Positions 8,307 through 18,281 of a DNA stretch of 64,000 nt are shown piece by piece. The stretch comes from Actinoplanes sp. M2I2. Lineage in GTDB: Bacteria > Actinomycetota > Actinomycetes > Mycobacteriales > Micromonosporaceae. A program made the translations under genes and the position numbers. Location of the stretch: contig NZ_JALPVJ010000005.1 of the NCBI RefSeq assembly GCF_023544445.1, positions 310,001 to 374,000 of the forward strand, in the 5' to 3' direction. The notes beneath the pieces were generated by a model. The model worked only from the letters and a program-made list of their open reading frames with translations. It had not been told where the DNA came from and made no database searches. Each line of letters opens with the position of its first letter. The stretch's first letter is position 1.

Positions 8307-9209
8307 TCAGGCGACGAGAGCGGTCGCCAGCGCGGTGGTGAAGTCGCTCAGAACGTCGGCGTCGGGGGCATGGTCAGGGTTGACCTCGGTGAGAACCAGG
8401 CCGGCGAACCGCGGACTCCGGGAGAAGACCGACACGCTGACCATCGCCTCGTGCAGAGACAGGCCGATGGGCTCACCGCCGGAGTCGGGCACGTCGGCGA
8501 TCGGCATGTCGGCGAAGCGCAAGACGTCCACATCGAAGTGCAGGACGAACGCGCCGGCGGCGGACTCGGCCGCAGCCAACGCCTTCCGGGCGGCCGCTCG
8601 GACGTCGCGGTGCACGTCGAGGGCCGTGACGCGGACGATCGACAAATCCTCAAGCACCTCGCGCTCGTGGTCCAGCCCCTCCTCGGGCAGAGCGTCCCCA
8701 TAGGACACCAGACGGTCGGCGGTGATCGGCGGGCCGACCGCGGCGACCTCGGGCAGGTGGCCGGGCAGGCGCAGCAGGTGGGCGACGCCCATCGCGTCCA
8801 GGTTGCCGTTCGCCCGGCTGTCGGGCGTGAAGAGATCCGGGCCACCGTCCATATAGAGCAGTGCGGGCTCGCGGCCGGCGCGGGCGAATCCCGCCATCAC
8901 GCCCACCGTGATGCTGCAGTCGCCGCCGACCACCAGCGGCGTACGGCCGTCGGCCAGGATGGCCACCACCCCGGCGGCCACGTCCTCGGCGACCGCGGCG
9001 ACGGCCGGGGCGTTCTGGCCGTTGGGCCGGTTCGGGTCGGGGCGCCAGCGAAAGCCGGGCACGTCACCGCGATCGTCGACGTCGAGCCCGCCGGCCCGCA
9101 GATCGGTCAGCAGCCCGGCGGCGCGCACGGCGGCCGGGCCCTGCTCCAGGCCGGGCGTGTGCGCCCCGGCACTCGACGGCACTCCCAGCACAGACCACTG
9201 ACGGCTCAT
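8307..9209 (-). CDS. Arginase/agmatinase-fold protein with altered metal ligands
   Basis: 300 residues, full length for the ureohydrolase superfamily, whose members use a two-manganese centre to hydrolyse guanidino groups. Three family signatures are recognisable but modified. GGDHS reads VVGGDCSITVG, with Cys for His. The DAHxD motif reads LYMDGGPDLFTP, keeping both Asp but with Gly for His. The SxDxDxxDP motif reads LHFDVDVLRFADMP. The ligand set is therefore not that of a textbook arginase. GGDC variants are common in actinobacterial members, so this may be a subfamily with a different substrate rather than a dead enzyme. Gene symbols such as speB or rocF would be unsafe. The gene is 40 bp downstream of the ABC operon on the same strand. 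Confidence 0.8.
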   Translation of the reverse strand: MSRQWSVLGVPSSAGAHTPGLEQGPAAVRAAGLLTDLRAGGLDVDDRGDVPGFRWRPDPNRPNGQNAPAVAAVAEDVAAGVVAILADGRTPLVVGGDCSITVGVMAGFARAGREPALLYMDGGPDLFTPDSRANGNLDAMGVAHLLRLPGHLPEVAAVGPPITADRLVSYGDALPEEGLDHEREVLEDLSIVRVTALDVHRDVRAAARKALAAAESAAGAFVLHFDVDVLRFADMPIADVPDSGGEPIGLSLHEAMVSVSVFSRSPRFAGLVLTEVNPDHAPDADVLSDFTTALATALVA

Positions 9210-9249
9210 GTCCCCATACTGGCAACGACGGCCTGGTTTCGCAGGGCCG

Positions 9250-9924
9250 TCACGGCTCCGGATAGCGGGCCAGGCGCAGTCGCCACTGGAAGACGGCCAG
9301 CGTGCCGCCGGCGCAGATCAGCCAGGTGAGTCCCGCGTGAGCCAGGCCGTGCCCCACCATGTCGAGGCTGCCGCCGTCGACCGCATACGTGCCCACCTCG
9401 CGCGCCGACCAGAAGGGCATCAGTTTGGCGGTGAGACCGGCCGGGTCGGCGAGCATCTGAACGGCCACGACGCTGAGCAGGGCCAGGGCGCCCTCGAGCT
9501 CCCGCGGCAGCAGAGCGCCGATCAGGCTGCCGAACGGCGCCGCGACGATCGCCGACAACAGCATCATCAGACCGATTGCCCACAGGTGCCGCACGTCCTG
9601 GTCGACCCAGGTGAGGGCAAAGTAGCCCAGGGCCAGCGCCACGCCCACGCCGGTCATGGCGAGCAGGCGACCGCCGATGATGCTGATCACCGACGCGCCG
9701 GTGAGGCGCAGCCGCGGATCGACGCTGCGGGAGGCGTTGACGACGAACAGAGTGAGCGTCGAGATGGCCCACCCGATGCCGAGGGTCAGCATGCGCAGGG
9801 ACTGGCCCGTGGCGTCCCGCCGCACCAGATAGAACCAGAACGGCAGGGCGACCACCAGGGCCAGCGCGGCCCAGCGCCGGCCGACCTCGCGGGCGGAGAG
9901 CGAGGCGACCACCAGCGTCGTCAT
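9250..9924 (-). CDS. ABC transporter permease subunit
   Basis: 224 residues with about six hydrophobic segments (for example WAALALVVALPFWFYLV, GIGWAISTLTLFVV, MTGVGVALALGYFAL, MMLLSAIVAAPFGSLIGALL and LTWLICAGGTLAVF). This fits an ABC-2-type membrane subunit. The start ATG overlaps the stop of the ATPase gene by four bases (ATGA), so the two are translationally coupled. The substrate is unknown. Confidence 0.75.
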   Translation of the reverse strand: MTTLVVASLSAREVGRRWAALALVVALPFWFYLVRRDATGQSLRMLTLGIGWAISTLTLFVVNASRSVDPRLRLTGASVISIIGGRLLAMTGVGVALALGYFALTWVDQDVRHLWAIGLMMLLSAIVAAPFGSLIGALLPRELEGALALLSVVAVQMLADPAGLTAKLMPFWSAREVGTYAVDGGSLDMVGHGLAHAGLTWLICAGGTLAVFQWRLRLARYPEP

Positions 9925-10733
9925 CGTTCCCCCAGGTCGAGCACGTGATCGACGTTCTGCAGGTCGTGGAGCAGGTGGGTGACGACCACGATGGCCCGGC
10001 CGGCGTCGCGCCAGGCGAAGACCTGCTGCCAGAAGTCCACATAGGTGCCCTGGTCGAAACCCTGGTAGGGCTCGTCGAGCAGCAGCAGGTCGGGGGCGTG
10101 CAGCTCACCCAGCACGAGGTTGAGCTTCTGTCTCGTACCGCCGGACATCTGCTGGACGCGCTGCTGCCGGCGGGGACGCCAGGCCAGCCGGGTGGCGAGG
10201 TGGGCGCCGGTGGACCGGGCCCGCCCCGGGACCATCCCGGCCGCCGCACCGAACAGCGTGAAGTGCTCCTCCGCGGTCAGCCAGCCGGCCGTGCCACCGT
10301 CCTGCGGCACGAGCCCGACGCGGCGGGTGCGCTTGACCGTTCCGGCGCTCGGCCTGGTCAGCCCGGCGCAGATGCGCAGCAGCGTGGACTTGCCGCAGCC
10401 GTTGGCCCCGACGATCGCGGCGACCTCGCCACCGCGCACGGTCAGGTCGACATCGGCGAAGACCGTCTGGCGCCGATACCGCTTGCTCACGCCGCTGAGG
10501 CTCAGCATCACCGGCCCGGCCCCGAATCGCGTACGCCCGGCCTCCGGCGCCGGAGCGCTGAGCTCAGCCACCAGATGGCGGGCGTAGAGGTGCGCGGGCC
10601 CGAAGACGTCGCCCGGCGCGCCCGCGTTCTCGGCGGCTTGCTGGGCCGTCTCGTCGGCGAGCCGCCGTGCCCGGGCGGGTTGCACGCCGAGGCGCAGCAA
10701 CTCGGCCTCGAAGGCGGTGGGCCAGTCAGTCAT
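9921..10733 (-). CDS. ABC transporter ATP-binding protein with N-terminal helical extension
   Basis: 270 residues. The ATPase core has Walker A GANGCGKST, signature MSGGTRQK, Walker B LLLLDEP and the switch His in VVVTHLL. Before the core is an extension of about 70 residues (WPTAFEAELLRLGVQPARAR, then ADETAQQAAENAGAPG) that resembles the short helical regions found in products of PadR-linked operons; this resemblance is tentative. The gene overlaps padR by eight bases and the permease by four. Drug or lipid export is plausible but not shown. Confidence 0.88.
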   Translation of the reverse strand: MTDWPTAFEAELLRLGVQPARARRLADETAQQAAENAGAPGDVFGPAHLYARHLVAELSAPAPEAGRTRFGAGPVMLSLSGVSKRYRRQTVFADVDLTVRGGEVAAIVGANGCGKSTLLRICAGLTRPSAGTVKRTRRVGLVPQDGGTAGWLTAEEHFTLFGAAAGMVPGRARSTGAHLATRLAWRPRRQQRVQQMSGGTRQKLNLVLGELHAPDLLLLDEPYQGFDQGTYVDFWQQVFAWRDAGRAIVVVTHLLHDLQNVDHVLDLGER

Positions 10734-11061
10734 GGGGCACCTCGCTCGGGCTCAGCAGCGAGTCGACCCCGTCCCGGAATCGGCGCCAGTCGTCGGCCTG
10801 CCCGCCGAGCACGTCGAGGCCCGCCTCGGTGATCGCGTAGTACTTGCGCCGCGGTCCAGCCTCGGACGGCGCCCAGGCCGGCGTGGCGAGACCCTGCTCC
10901 TCGAGCCTGAGCAACGCCGGATAGAGCGTGCCGCCCGGCACGTCGGCCACCCCGGCCGCCGCGAGCCGCTGCGACAGCCCGTACCCGTAGTCGGCCCGCT
11001 CCCGCAACATCGCCAACAGGCACAGGTCCAGAAAGCCGTGCAGCCACGGCCGTGGTGTCAT
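10726..11061 (-). CDS. PadR family transcriptional regulator
   Basis: 111 residues. The winged-helix PadR core is clear: LDLCLLAMLRERADYGYGLSQRL, then DVPGGTLYPALLRLEEQGL, then GPRRKYYAITEAG. It is the first gene of a three-gene operon with an ABC ATPase and permease, overlapping the ATPase by eight bases. The classic arrangement is a PadR repressor controlling its own operon and released by a transported compound. A partly palindromic element lies directly upstream. Confidence 0.92.
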   Translation of the reverse strand: MTPRPWLHGFLDLCLLAMLRERADYGYGLSQRLAAAGVADVPGGTLYPALLRLEEQGLATPAWAPSEAGPRRKYYAITEAGLDVLGGQADDWRRFRDGVDSLLSPSEVPHD

Positions 11062-11065
11062 GGCT

Positions 11066-11094
11066 AGGCAGGCTACCTGGTTAGCAGGCAGCCT
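11066..11094 (-). promoter_or_regulatory. Imperfect palindrome upstream of padR, possible operator
   Basis: A 29-bp region begins AGGCAGGCTACC and ends GCAGGCAGCCT. It contains three GCAGG-type elements and ends within five bases of the padR start. Symmetry is only partial. A TAGCCT hexamer eight bases before the ATG could be the -10 of a leaderless transcript. PadR autoregulation would place an operator here. Confidence 0.4.
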
Positions 11095-11135
11095 GACTAC
11101 CGGGTTCCTCGGTCAGGGTTGGGGAGGGAACCGGA

Positions 11136-11705
11136 TCAGGCGCCCAGTTGATGCTCGGCGGGTTCGCTCTGGAGCAGCGAGGCGAGTGGCGTCTTGGCGA
11201 CTGTCTCGTAAGCACCGTGCGCAGTGAGGACGTACTGCGTGACGGTCTGCGCGGGATCGCGGTCGACGACCCAGTAGCGCGGAATGCCCGCGGCCGCGTA
11301 CTCCCGCAGCTTGATGATCTGATCCATCGTCGTGGAACCGGGCGAGACGATCTCGACGACGAGCAGCAGCTCGGCCAGGCCGGGCCAGACGGTCGGTGGC
11401 AGCGGCCGCGCCCACACCGTGAGATCCGGAATCCGGCCGCCGTCACCGTCGCGCCCCGGGATCCGGATGCCGACCGCCTGCAACACCTGCTCCGCCGGCC
11501 ACCCCGCCATGCCCAGCCACAGAAGCAGCCGGCTGGCCACGACCGCATGATCGGTACCTGGCGGCGGCATGACGGACAGGACCCCTTCCGGGCTCAGCTC
11601 ATAACGATGGCCGTACTGGTCGGCCTCGTTCATCGCCGCCAAGTCGTCCAGCGTGACGACGGCCGGGAAGTTCCTGCCGATGGCCTCAGCACTCATGCCG
11701 TTCAT
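11136..11705 (-). CDS. Uma2 family (DUF820) PD-(D/E)XK nuclease-like protein
   Basis: About 189 residues. Uma2 proteins have a restriction-endonuclease-like fold. Matching motifs are HRYELSPEGVLSVMPP (strand with Glu), GRIPDLTVWARP (catalytic Asp), ELLLVVEIVSPGSTT (E-x-V core), then KLREYAAAGIPRYWVVD. All expected acidic and Lys positions are present. The biological role of the family is unknown; it is greatly expanded in some actinobacteria and cyanobacteria. Starts at 11705 and 11696 are both possible; neither has a clear ribosome-binding site. Confidence 0.88.
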   Translation of the reverse strand: MNGMSAEAIGRNFPAVVTLDDLAAMNEADQYGHRYELSPEGVLSVMPPPGTDHAVVASRLLLWLGMAGWPAEQVLQAVGIRIPGRDGDGGRIPDLTVWARPLPPTVWPGLAELLLVVEIVSPGSTTMDQIIKLREYAAAGIPRYWVVDRDPAQTVTQYVLTAHGAYETVAKTPLASLLQSEPAEHQLGA

Positions 11706-11759
11706 CGTATGGCGTCGGAGGGGTCCGGCCCGGGCCTGTGGACAACCGGCCACCACAGC

Positions 11760-11797
11760 AAGAACGCTCCGGGCCGAAAGTGCACCGGAGCGTTCTT
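11760..11797. terminator. Terminator after acyl-CoA dehydrogenase gene
   Basis: Perfect 13-bp arms AAGAACGCTCCGG (11760-11772) and CCGGAGCGTTCTT (11785-11797) with a 12-base loop, 19 bases past the stop codon of the leftward acyl-CoA dehydrogenase gene. Confidence 0.8.
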
Positions 11798-11816
11798 CGT
11801 CGATCAGTGGGCCGGG

Positions 11817-12971
11817 TCAGTCCTTGAGGAGCTGGCGGGCCATCACGACGCGCTGGACTTGGTTCGTACCCTCGTAGATCTGGGTGATTTTGGCGTCGCG
11901 CATCATGCGCTCGACCGGGTAGTCGCGGGTGTAGCCGTAGCCGCCCAGCAGCTGGACCGCGTCGGTGGTGATCTCCATCGCGGCGTCGGAGGCGAAGCAC
12001 TTGGCGGCGGCGCCGAAGTAGGTCAGGTCGGCGTCGCCGCGCTCGCTCTTGCCCGCGGCGACGTAGGTCAGCTGCCGCGCCGCCTCGAGCTTCATGCCCA
12101 TGTCGGCCAGCATGAACTGCACGCCCTGGAAGTCGGCCACCGGCTTGCCGAACTGCTTGCGCTCCTTCACGTAGCCCTTCGCGAAGTCGAGCGCGCCCTG
12201 GGCGATGCCCAGCGCCTGCGCCGCGATCGTCACGCGGGTGTGGTCGAGCGTCTTCATCGCGGTCGCGAAGCCCGTGCCCTCGTCGCCGATCAGGCGGTCG
12301 GCCGGGATGCGGACGTTGTCGAAGTAGACCTCGCGGGTGGGCGAGCCCTTGATGCCGAGCTTCTTCTCGGGCGCGCCGAAGCTGACCCCCGCGTCCGACT
12401 TCTCCACCACGAACGCGGAGATGCCCTTCGAGCGCTTCGCCGGGTCGGTGACCGCGAAGACCGTGTAGTACTCCGACACGCCCGCGTTGGTGATCCAGCG
12501 CTTCACGCCGTTGAGCACCCAGTGGTCGCCGTCGCGGACGGCCTTGGTGGTCATCGACGCCGCGTCGGAGCCGGCCTCGGGCTCGGACAGGCAGTACGAG
12601 AACATCGCCTCGCCCGACGCGACCCTGGTCAGGTACTTCTGCTTGAGCTCCTCCGAGCCGGCGATGAGCAGCGGCATCGTGCCGAGCTTGTTGACCGCCG
12701 GGATCAGCGAGGACGAGCCGCAGGCGCGGGCGACCTCTTCGATCACGATCGCGGTGGCCAGGGCGTCCGCGCCGGCGCCGCCGTACTCGGCCGGGATGTG
12801 CGGGGCGTGGAAGTCGCTCGAGCGCAGGGCGTCGTACGAGGCCTTGGGGAACTCGCCGGTCTCGTCGGCCTCGGCCGCGTTCGGCGCCACCCGCGCGTCA
12901 CAGACCTCGCGCACCGCCGCGCGGATGGTCTCGTGATCCTCCGGCAGCCGGTAGACGTCGAACTCACTCAT
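11817..12971 (-). CDS. Acyl-CoA dehydrogenase
   Basis: 384 residues, the usual length for this flavoenzyme family, which introduces the alpha-beta double bond into acyl-CoA and passes electrons to ETF. FAD and substrate motifs are clear: FSYCLSEPEAGSDAASM, then KRWITNAG, and the family signature LGGYGYTRDYPVERMMRDAK. The catalytic base Glu sits in QIYEGTNQVQRVVMAR, the position typical of short-chain and most bacterial enzymes. Chain-length preference cannot be read; many actinobacterial homologues are annotated as butyryl- or branched-chain enzymes. The gene is alone on its strand, divergent from the giant membrane protein gene, and ends in a strong hairpin. Confidence 0.95.
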   Translation of the reverse strand: MSEFDVYRLPEDHETIRAAVREVCDARVAPNAAEADETGEFPKASYDALRSSDFHAPHIPAEYGGAGADALATAIVIEEVARACGSSSLIPAVNKLGTMPLLIAGSEELKQKYLTRVASGEAMFSYCLSEPEAGSDAASMTTKAVRDGDHWVLNGVKRWITNAGVSEYYTVFAVTDPAKRSKGISAFVVEKSDAGVSFGAPEKKLGIKGSPTREVYFDNVRIPADRLIGDEGTGFATAMKTLDHTRVTIAAQALGIAQGALDFAKGYVKERKQFGKPVADFQGVQFMLADMGMKLEAARQLTYVAAGKSERGDADLTYFGAAAKCFASDAAMEITTDAVQLLGGYGYTRDYPVERMMRDAKITQIYEGTNQVQRVVMARQLLKD

Positions 12972-13157
12972 GGCCTGGCCCCTTCGCTCAAAGCAGTCCC
13001 GCCGCTATGTTACTGGCGCGTAGCGTACGCCGACCAGAGGCGGAGTATGACGTCGCCGGGCGTTTTCTATAGATGTCGGCCCCCATGAGCCTGTTCTAAT
13101 GAGGTGTCGGACCGGCATGCTTGAAGAAGGTGTGGCCGGCAGGGTCGAGGAGGTTCC

Positions 13158-16100
13158 GTGGCGCAGGCTGACCAGCCCGACAGCTACGACGATGAGCTGG
13201 CCCGCATCGAGGCTTCGATCGCGGATCTCAAGATCCGCGACATGGCCGCGGCGAAGGAGCGCACGCAGATCGCCGCCAAGATCCAGGCGGCGCAGTTCCA
13301 GCGTGACATCCTCGCCCACGCCAACACCAAGAAGAAGACCGCCAAGGGCCCCAAGACCCGACGTGTACGCCGGCGCGCGACCGAGGAGTTCCCGCCACCA
13401 CCGCCGCCGACCGGTGGCCCGGCGGACGAGCCGCCTCCCCCGCCGTCACCGCCGTCGTCCGGTCGTCCCCGGCCCACCGCGCCGCGCCCGGACTGGGCAG
13501 CGCCCGGTTCGGCGCACACCGGCCCGCCCGGCGTCGCCACCGACGGCGTGACCGCCCTGCTCGACGACCCGCCGCCGACCGAGCGGGTCGCCCCGGCCCC
13601 GCGTCGTTCCGCCGGCTTCTCGGGCGCCGAGCACCACCCGCCCGAGGCGTCCTCCCAGTCGGTGCAGAACATCCTGCTCGCGCTGGGCGCGCTGCTCATC
13701 GGCGTCGCCGCGGTGGTCTTCGCCGGTGTCGCCGTCACCAACCCGTTCGCCCGGGCTTTCGTCCTCGCCCTGGCCACGGCGACCGCCCTGGTCGCCGCGC
13801 CCGGCATCGCCCGCCGCGGTCTCAGCTCGACCGGCGAGACGGTCTCCTGGGTCGGCCTGATCCTGTTGCCGCTGACGCTGTTCGCGCTGCACGGCAGCGA
13901 CCTGACCGGCGGCGCGCGCGTGCCCGTCCCGCTCTACCTGGGCATCACCTTCGCGATCACGGCGATCGCCAGCTTCGTCTACGCCGGCTTCACCCGGCTC
14001 GCCGCGCCTCGCTACGCGACCGTCGTGGCCGTGCAGCCGGTTCCGCTGCTGCTGGCCGAGCCGATGATCGAGAGCCCGGCCGGCTGGGGCATGGCGCTGA
14101 CCGTGGTCGCCGTGCTCGACCTGCTGCTGCTCACCACCGTGATCCGCAAGGGCCGGCTGCTCCCGGAATGGCCGTGGGGACGCCCGGTGGCGGCCGACCG
14201 GCAGCATCAGGATCCGGTGCTGCTCGCCGAGGACGCGCCCGAACGCCCCGAGTCGGCGCCCGAGGAGCCCGACCTCATCATCCACGGGTCCACGACCCGG
14301 CGGCGGAAGGGATGGCTGCGGACGCGCATCTTCCCCGGTCCCCGTCCCGAGGGCGCCCCGGCGGCGGGTTCGGTGCCGGTCACGTTGCCGGCCACGCCGC
14401 CGTCGGCCGACTGGCTGCGCGAGCTCACGTTCGCGCTGCTGATCGTGGCCAGCGCGGGCGCCCTGCTGTACTCGTCGGTCGCCCTGCTGCAGGCCCGGGT
14501 GCTGCCCGACGCGCTGCGCTCCGGGCTGGTGCTGGTGCTGGCCGCGCTCACCGCGTTCGCCGCCGCCTGGTTGCTCGACAACCTGACCGCCCGCAACATC
14601 GCCGGCGGCGTGCTCGCCCTGGCCGTGATCGGCGCGACGGCCCGCATCGCCCACGTCGTGTCGCCGCACTGGACGCTGGCGGTGGCGGCCGCCGCGATCG
14701 CGGTCACCGGCGCGGTCGTGGCCCTGGTCCCGCCCGAGGTACGCCGCGGTCCGCAGATCGCCTCGGCGGTGGCGCTGATCCTGATCGGCGTGGTGCTGAT
14801 CGTGGACTGCCTGCGGGCCGCGTTCGCCCCGCTGCAGGCCGCCCGCCCGGTCTGGCAGGCCGACACGGCCGGCTACGCCCAGCGGATGGCCGAGGCCGCC
14901 GGCGACCTGGGCTGGTTGCTGGCCTTCAGCGCGCTGCTGGTCACCATCGCCGCCGCGCTCGCCCTGCCGCCCAGCGTGCGGCACGAGGGCGCGGTCGCCG
15001 GCATCGCGCTGACCGCCCTCGCCGTTCCCGCCTCGCTCGGCCTGGACTGGTCCGGGGCCCCGTGGCCGCTGGTCCTCGCCTCGGTCGGCCTCGGCGCCGC
15101 CGGGCTGGCCGCGACCACCCGCCGCATCGCGATCACCCATGTGGCCGCGGCCGGCGTGGTCGGGCTCTTCGGCGCCGGCGCCGCCCTGGGCGCGGCCTGG
15201 CTCACCGCGGCCGTCCTGACCGCGATCGCCGGCGCCGGCGTGATGATCGCGGTGGCGGCCCGGCAGATCCCGATCCGCCTGTACGCCTGGCTGGTCGGCG
15301 ACTGGGCCGCCGGCGCCGCCGCGCTGGCCCTGCCCGGCGCCGTGGTCACCGCGGCGCTCGCCGTCGCCGACCAGGGCGACGGCCCGCCGCCCACCGAGGC
15401 GGTCACCGTCCCGGCGCTGGCCGTCGGCTTCCTGGCCGTGGCGGCCACGCTCAGCTATTCCGCCGTGTTCCAGGTGGCCCGCCGCGACATCAGCCTGCCG
15501 CTGACCGCGGGCACCGGGCTCGGCGCGATCGCCCTGGCCCTGGCCGCGCTGCTCTCGCCCGGCGCCACCGCGCCCGACGTCTGGGTCGGCGCGCTCCTGC
15601 TGGTCGCGGCCGGCCTGCTGTTCTTCTCCAAGTCGATCGACAACGGCCGGCGCAGCGACCGGATGCTCGACGGCCCCGACATCGCCGCCGCGGCCGCCAC
15701 CGTCGCCATCTGCGGCGCGCTGGCCCGAGTCTTCGCGCTGGCCTTCCCCGAGGCGCCGCTCGCCGTCGCGGGCGTGGTGGTGCTGATCGTCGCGCTCGGC
15801 GTCGCCGTGCTGCCCGCGGAGTGGAACCGCGGCCCCAACCGGGGCCTGGCCGTGGCCGGCGTCGTGGTCGGGGCGATCGCGGGCTACCAGGCCCTGGCCG
15901 GCGCGGCCCGCATGCTGACCGTCTCGGCCGACCTGTGGGACGCCGACCTGACGGCGTTCCCGGGTCCCGGCCCGGGCGCCTGGCAGGCGCCGTTCGCCCT
16001 GGTCGCTGTGTCGATCGCTGCCGCCATCGCGGCTCCCCGGCCGTGGTCGCACCTGTTCTCGGCGATCGCCGGCGCGGCGGCCGCGATCGGCGCGCCGTTC

Positions 16101-18281
16101 GCGCTCGGGCTGCCCTGGTGGTCGCCGCTCCTCATCGGTGCGGCCGTCGCGGTGGCGTACGCGATGGCCTCGATCTCGGCCCTGGAACCGGCCGCCGCCC
16201 TCTGCCGCGCCGGGGCGGCCGCCGCCGTGCTGCTGCACGCGGTGATCGCCTCGCTCGCCCGGCCCTGGTCGACGGCGCTGTCCCTGCTGCTCGTCGTGCT
16301 GATCGGCGCGCTCACCGCGGTGCTGGCCCGCACCCGGGTCGCCCCGATCGAGAGCCCGCCGCCCGGCACGCCCCTGCCCCCGCCGAGCCGGTTCGGGTCG
16401 CCGTCCACGGTCACCGAGGCCGATCTGGCCCGCGACGACACCGGCATGCCCCGCCACCGGGCCCAGATCGGCGGCGCGGCCACCGGCGCGATCATGCTGG
16501 CGCTGCCCGGCGTCCTGGCCTCGATCGGCGGCGACCAGGACCGCGGCGCCATGGTGGTGCTCACGGCCGCCTTGGCCGCCTCGAGCCTGAGCCTGGCCCT
16601 GCTCGCGCTGGCCGGCCGCTACATCGCGCAGTTCCTGCCGTGGGCCACGGTGGGCCTCGTGCTGGGCGCGACGATCACCGCCTTCGCGTCGATCCCGACA
16701 CCGCACCCGACGGCCCTCTACGCCGCCGCGGCGGCCCTGCTCGGTGTGCTGGCCGAGCTGCTGCGCGGCTCGATCCCGGCGCCCGGGCTCACCCTGGCCC
16801 GCGAGGGAGTCTTCTCGGGCAGCCGCTACCCGGCCCGCCGGTGGACCACGGCCCGCCCGCTCGGGCTCAGCGGGCGCTGGCTGGTCGACCCGGCCACCAG
16901 CGCTATCGTGCTCGCTCTGCTGCCGACCATCCTGGCGCTCTTCTCGATCGCCCCCGCACTGCGCGCCGCGCTGGTCGACCCGCTGGGCCAGCTCTCGCAC
17001 ATCTGGGACGGCCCGATCCCGGCGCTGTCGCAGCCCTCGTCCGGCTACGTCGACGGCACCAGCGTCCTGGCCATCGTGCTGCTCACCGGGGCGGCCGCGC
17101 TGGCCGCGATCGGCTTCGGCGGCAAGGCGTCCGAGGCCGTGCCGGTGATCCTTCCGGGTCTGGCCATCACCATCCTGATCGCCCCGATCGCCCTCGACGC
17201 GCGCTACCCCACCGCGACCACCGCGGCCCTGGTCGTCTTCACGATCTCGATGCTCGGGCTGGCGCTCACCCCGCCGCCGGCCGGCCGCCGCTCGTCGCTG
17301 CTCGGGACGACCCGCACGATCGTCTTCGTGATCGGTCTGCTCGCCGGCAACGCGGGCCTGGCCGGCAGCCTCGCCCAGCAGCGCCTCACGCTGTTCACGC
17401 TGGGCAGCGCCGTCCTGGTCGGCCTGGCCGCCGCGCTGGGTGGCCGCAGCCGCTTCGCCCGCATCCTCGGCTGGCTGTTCGCCGCCGTGATGGGCCAGTT
17501 CTTCGTGCTCACCGCCGCGATGGCGGCCGGGGTGGAACGGCCGTGGGCCGCGTTCGGCGTCCTGGCCGTCGGCACCGCCCTGCTGGTCCTCGAGGCCACC
17601 GTGCCGCGCCTGGGTCTTCCGCAATACCGGGCCGAGGCCTCGACGATCGAGTGGGCCGGCTACGCGTCCGCGTTGATCGCCGGCGTCATGGCGTTCGACT
17701 CCCCCGCCCACCTGGCCGCGATGCTCGCCGCGTGGGGCGCCGTCCTCGGGCTGGCCGCCGCGCGCGTCGGCCGGCCGCCCAGCCAGCGGCGGGCGCTCTT
17801 CTGGACGGCGGTCGGCTTCGAGGTCGTCGGCATCTGGCTGTTCGTCGCGCTGGCCGATGTGGCGCTCCCCGAGGCGTACACGCTGCCCTTCGCGACGCTG
17901 GCCCTGCTGGTCGGTGTCCTCGAGTCGCGCGACCGCCCCGACCTGAGCAGCTGGGCCGCGTACGGTCCGGCGCTGCTGGCCGCGTTCGTGCCCACGATCG
18001 GCATCGTGCTGGCCGGCAACGGCGGCGAGCTGCGCGAGGTGCTGCTCCTGCTGGCCGCGGTGGCCACGCTGATCGTCGGCTCCCGCAACCGCCAGCAGGC
18101 CCCGGTGGTCGTGGGCGCGGTGGCCACCATCTTCTCGGCCATCCACTTCGCCAGCACGCTCGTCGGTCCCTGGCTGGTCCTGGTGCCGCTCGGCGTGATT
18201 CTGCTCTGGGTCGGCGCCACCAACGAGAACCGCCGCCGTACGCGCGAGGGGCTGCGCGGCGCCCTGGTCAAGATGCGCTGA
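13158..18281 (+). CDS. Giant polytopic membrane protein, SCO7613-type
   Basis: 1707 residues. The GTG at 13158 follows GAGGAGG at 13147-13153. Residues 1-60 form a charged helical/coiled-coil segment ([15 protein letters not shown], then [15 protein letters not shown]). Next comes a basic patch ([16 protein letters not shown]) and a Pro-rich linker to about residue 165. The rest is nearly continuous hydrophobic segments, probably several dozen membrane helices, broken by soluble linkers near residues 340-420 and 1060-1110. This matches the architecture of the actinobacterial SCO7613 C-terminal-domain membrane proteins. No transport or enzymatic motif is visible and function is unknown. Its stop overlaps the start of a histidine phosphatase gene by one base (TGATG), so the two are translationally coupled. 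Confidence 0.85.
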   Translation: MAQADQPDSYDDELARIEASIADLKIRDMAAAKERTQIAAKIQAAQFQRDILAHANTKKKTAKGPKTRRVRRRATEEFPPPPPPTGGPADEPPPPPSPPSSGRPRPTAPRPDWAAPGSAHTGPPGVATDGVTALLDDPPPTERVAPAPRRSAGFSGAEHHPPEASSQSVQNILLALGALLIGVAAVVFAGVAVTNPFARAFVLALATATALVAAPGIARRGLSSTGETVSWVGLILLPLTLFALHGSDLTGGARVPVPLYLGITFAITAIASFVYAGFTRLAAPRYATVVAVQPVPLLLAEPMIESPAGWGMALTVVAVLDLLLLTTVIRKGRLLPEWPWGRPVAADRQHQDPVLLAEDAPERPESAPEEPDLIIHGSTTRRRKGWLRTRIFPGPRPEGAPAAGSVPVTLPATPPSADWLRELTFALLIVASAGALLYSSVALLQARVLPDALRSGLVLVLAALTAFAAAWLLDNLTARNIAGGVLALAVIGATARIAHVVSPHWTLAVAAAAIAVTGAVVALVPPEVRRGPQIASAVALILIGVVLIVDCLRAAFAPLQAARPVWQADTAGYAQRMAEAAGDLGWLLAFSALLVTIAAALALPPSVRHEGAVAGIALTALAVPASLGLDWSGAPWPLVLASVGLGAAGLAATTRRIAITHVAAAGVVGLFGAGAALGAAWLTAAVLTAIAGAGVMIAVAARQIPIRLYAWLVGDWAAGAAALALPGAVVTAALAVADQGDGPPPTEAVTVPALAVGFLAVAATLSYSAVFQVARRDISLPLTAGTGLGAIALALAALLSPGATAPDVWVGALLLVAAGLLFFSKSIDNGRRSDRMLDGPDIAAAAATVAICGALARVFALAFPEAPLAVAGVVVLIVALGVAVLPAEWNRGPNRGLAVAGVVVGAIAGYQALAGAARMLTVSADLWDADLTAFPGPGPGAWQAPFALVAVSIAAAIAAPRPWSHLFSAIAGAAAAIGAPFALGLPWWSPLLIGAAVAVAYAMASISALEPAAALCRAGAAAAVLLHAVIASLARPWSTALSLLLVVLIGALTAVLARTRVAPIESPPPGTPLPPPSRFGSPSTVTEADLARDDTGMPRHRAQIGGAATGAIMLALPGVLASIGGDQDRGAMVVLTAALAASSLSLALLALAGRYIAQFLPWATVGLVLGATITAFASIPTPHPTALYAAAAALLGVLAELLRGSIPAPGLTLAREGVFSGSRYPARRWTTARPLGLSGRWLVDPATSAIVLALLPTILALFSIAPALRAALVDPLGQLSHIWDGPIPALSQPSSGYVDGTSVLAIVLLTGAAALAAIGFGGKASEAVPVILPGLAITILIAPIALDARYPTATTAALVVFTISMLGLALTPPPAGRRSSLLGTTRTIVFVIGLLAGNAGLAGSLAQQRLTLFTLGSAVLVGLAAALGGRSRFARILGWLFAAVMGQFFVLTAAMAAGVERPWAAFGVLAVGTALLVLEATVPRLGLPQYRAEASTIEWAGYASALIAGVMAFDSPAHLAAMLAAWGAVLGLAAARVGRPPSQRRALFWTAVGFEVVGIWLFVALADVALPEAYTLPFATLALLVGVLESRDRPDLSSWAAYGPALLAAFVPTIGIVLAGNGGELREVLLLLAAVATLIVGSRNRQQAPVVVGAVATIFSAIHFASTLVGPWLVLVPLGVILLWVGATNENRRRTREGLRGALVKMR

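Noticed and set aside
11148..13088. A long + strand frame through the Uma2 and acyl-CoA dehydrogenase region
   Set aside because: Both minus-strand genes have intact family motifs and a shared terminator layout; the + frame is antisense with no motif.
13446..18146. A 1566-residue open frame antisense to the giant membrane protein gene
   Set aside because: Composition is Arg/Gly/Gln/Asp-rich with no domain or membrane pattern, which is what the antisense of an Ala/Leu/Val-rich high-GC gene gives. The sense frame has a ribosome-binding site and the expected membrane pattern.
14168..18280. A long open frame in another + frame running through the membrane protein into the phosphatase
   Set aside because: Only its last 214 codons (from 18281) are a real gene. 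The earlier part is Arg/Gly-rich shadow translation of the membrane protein.
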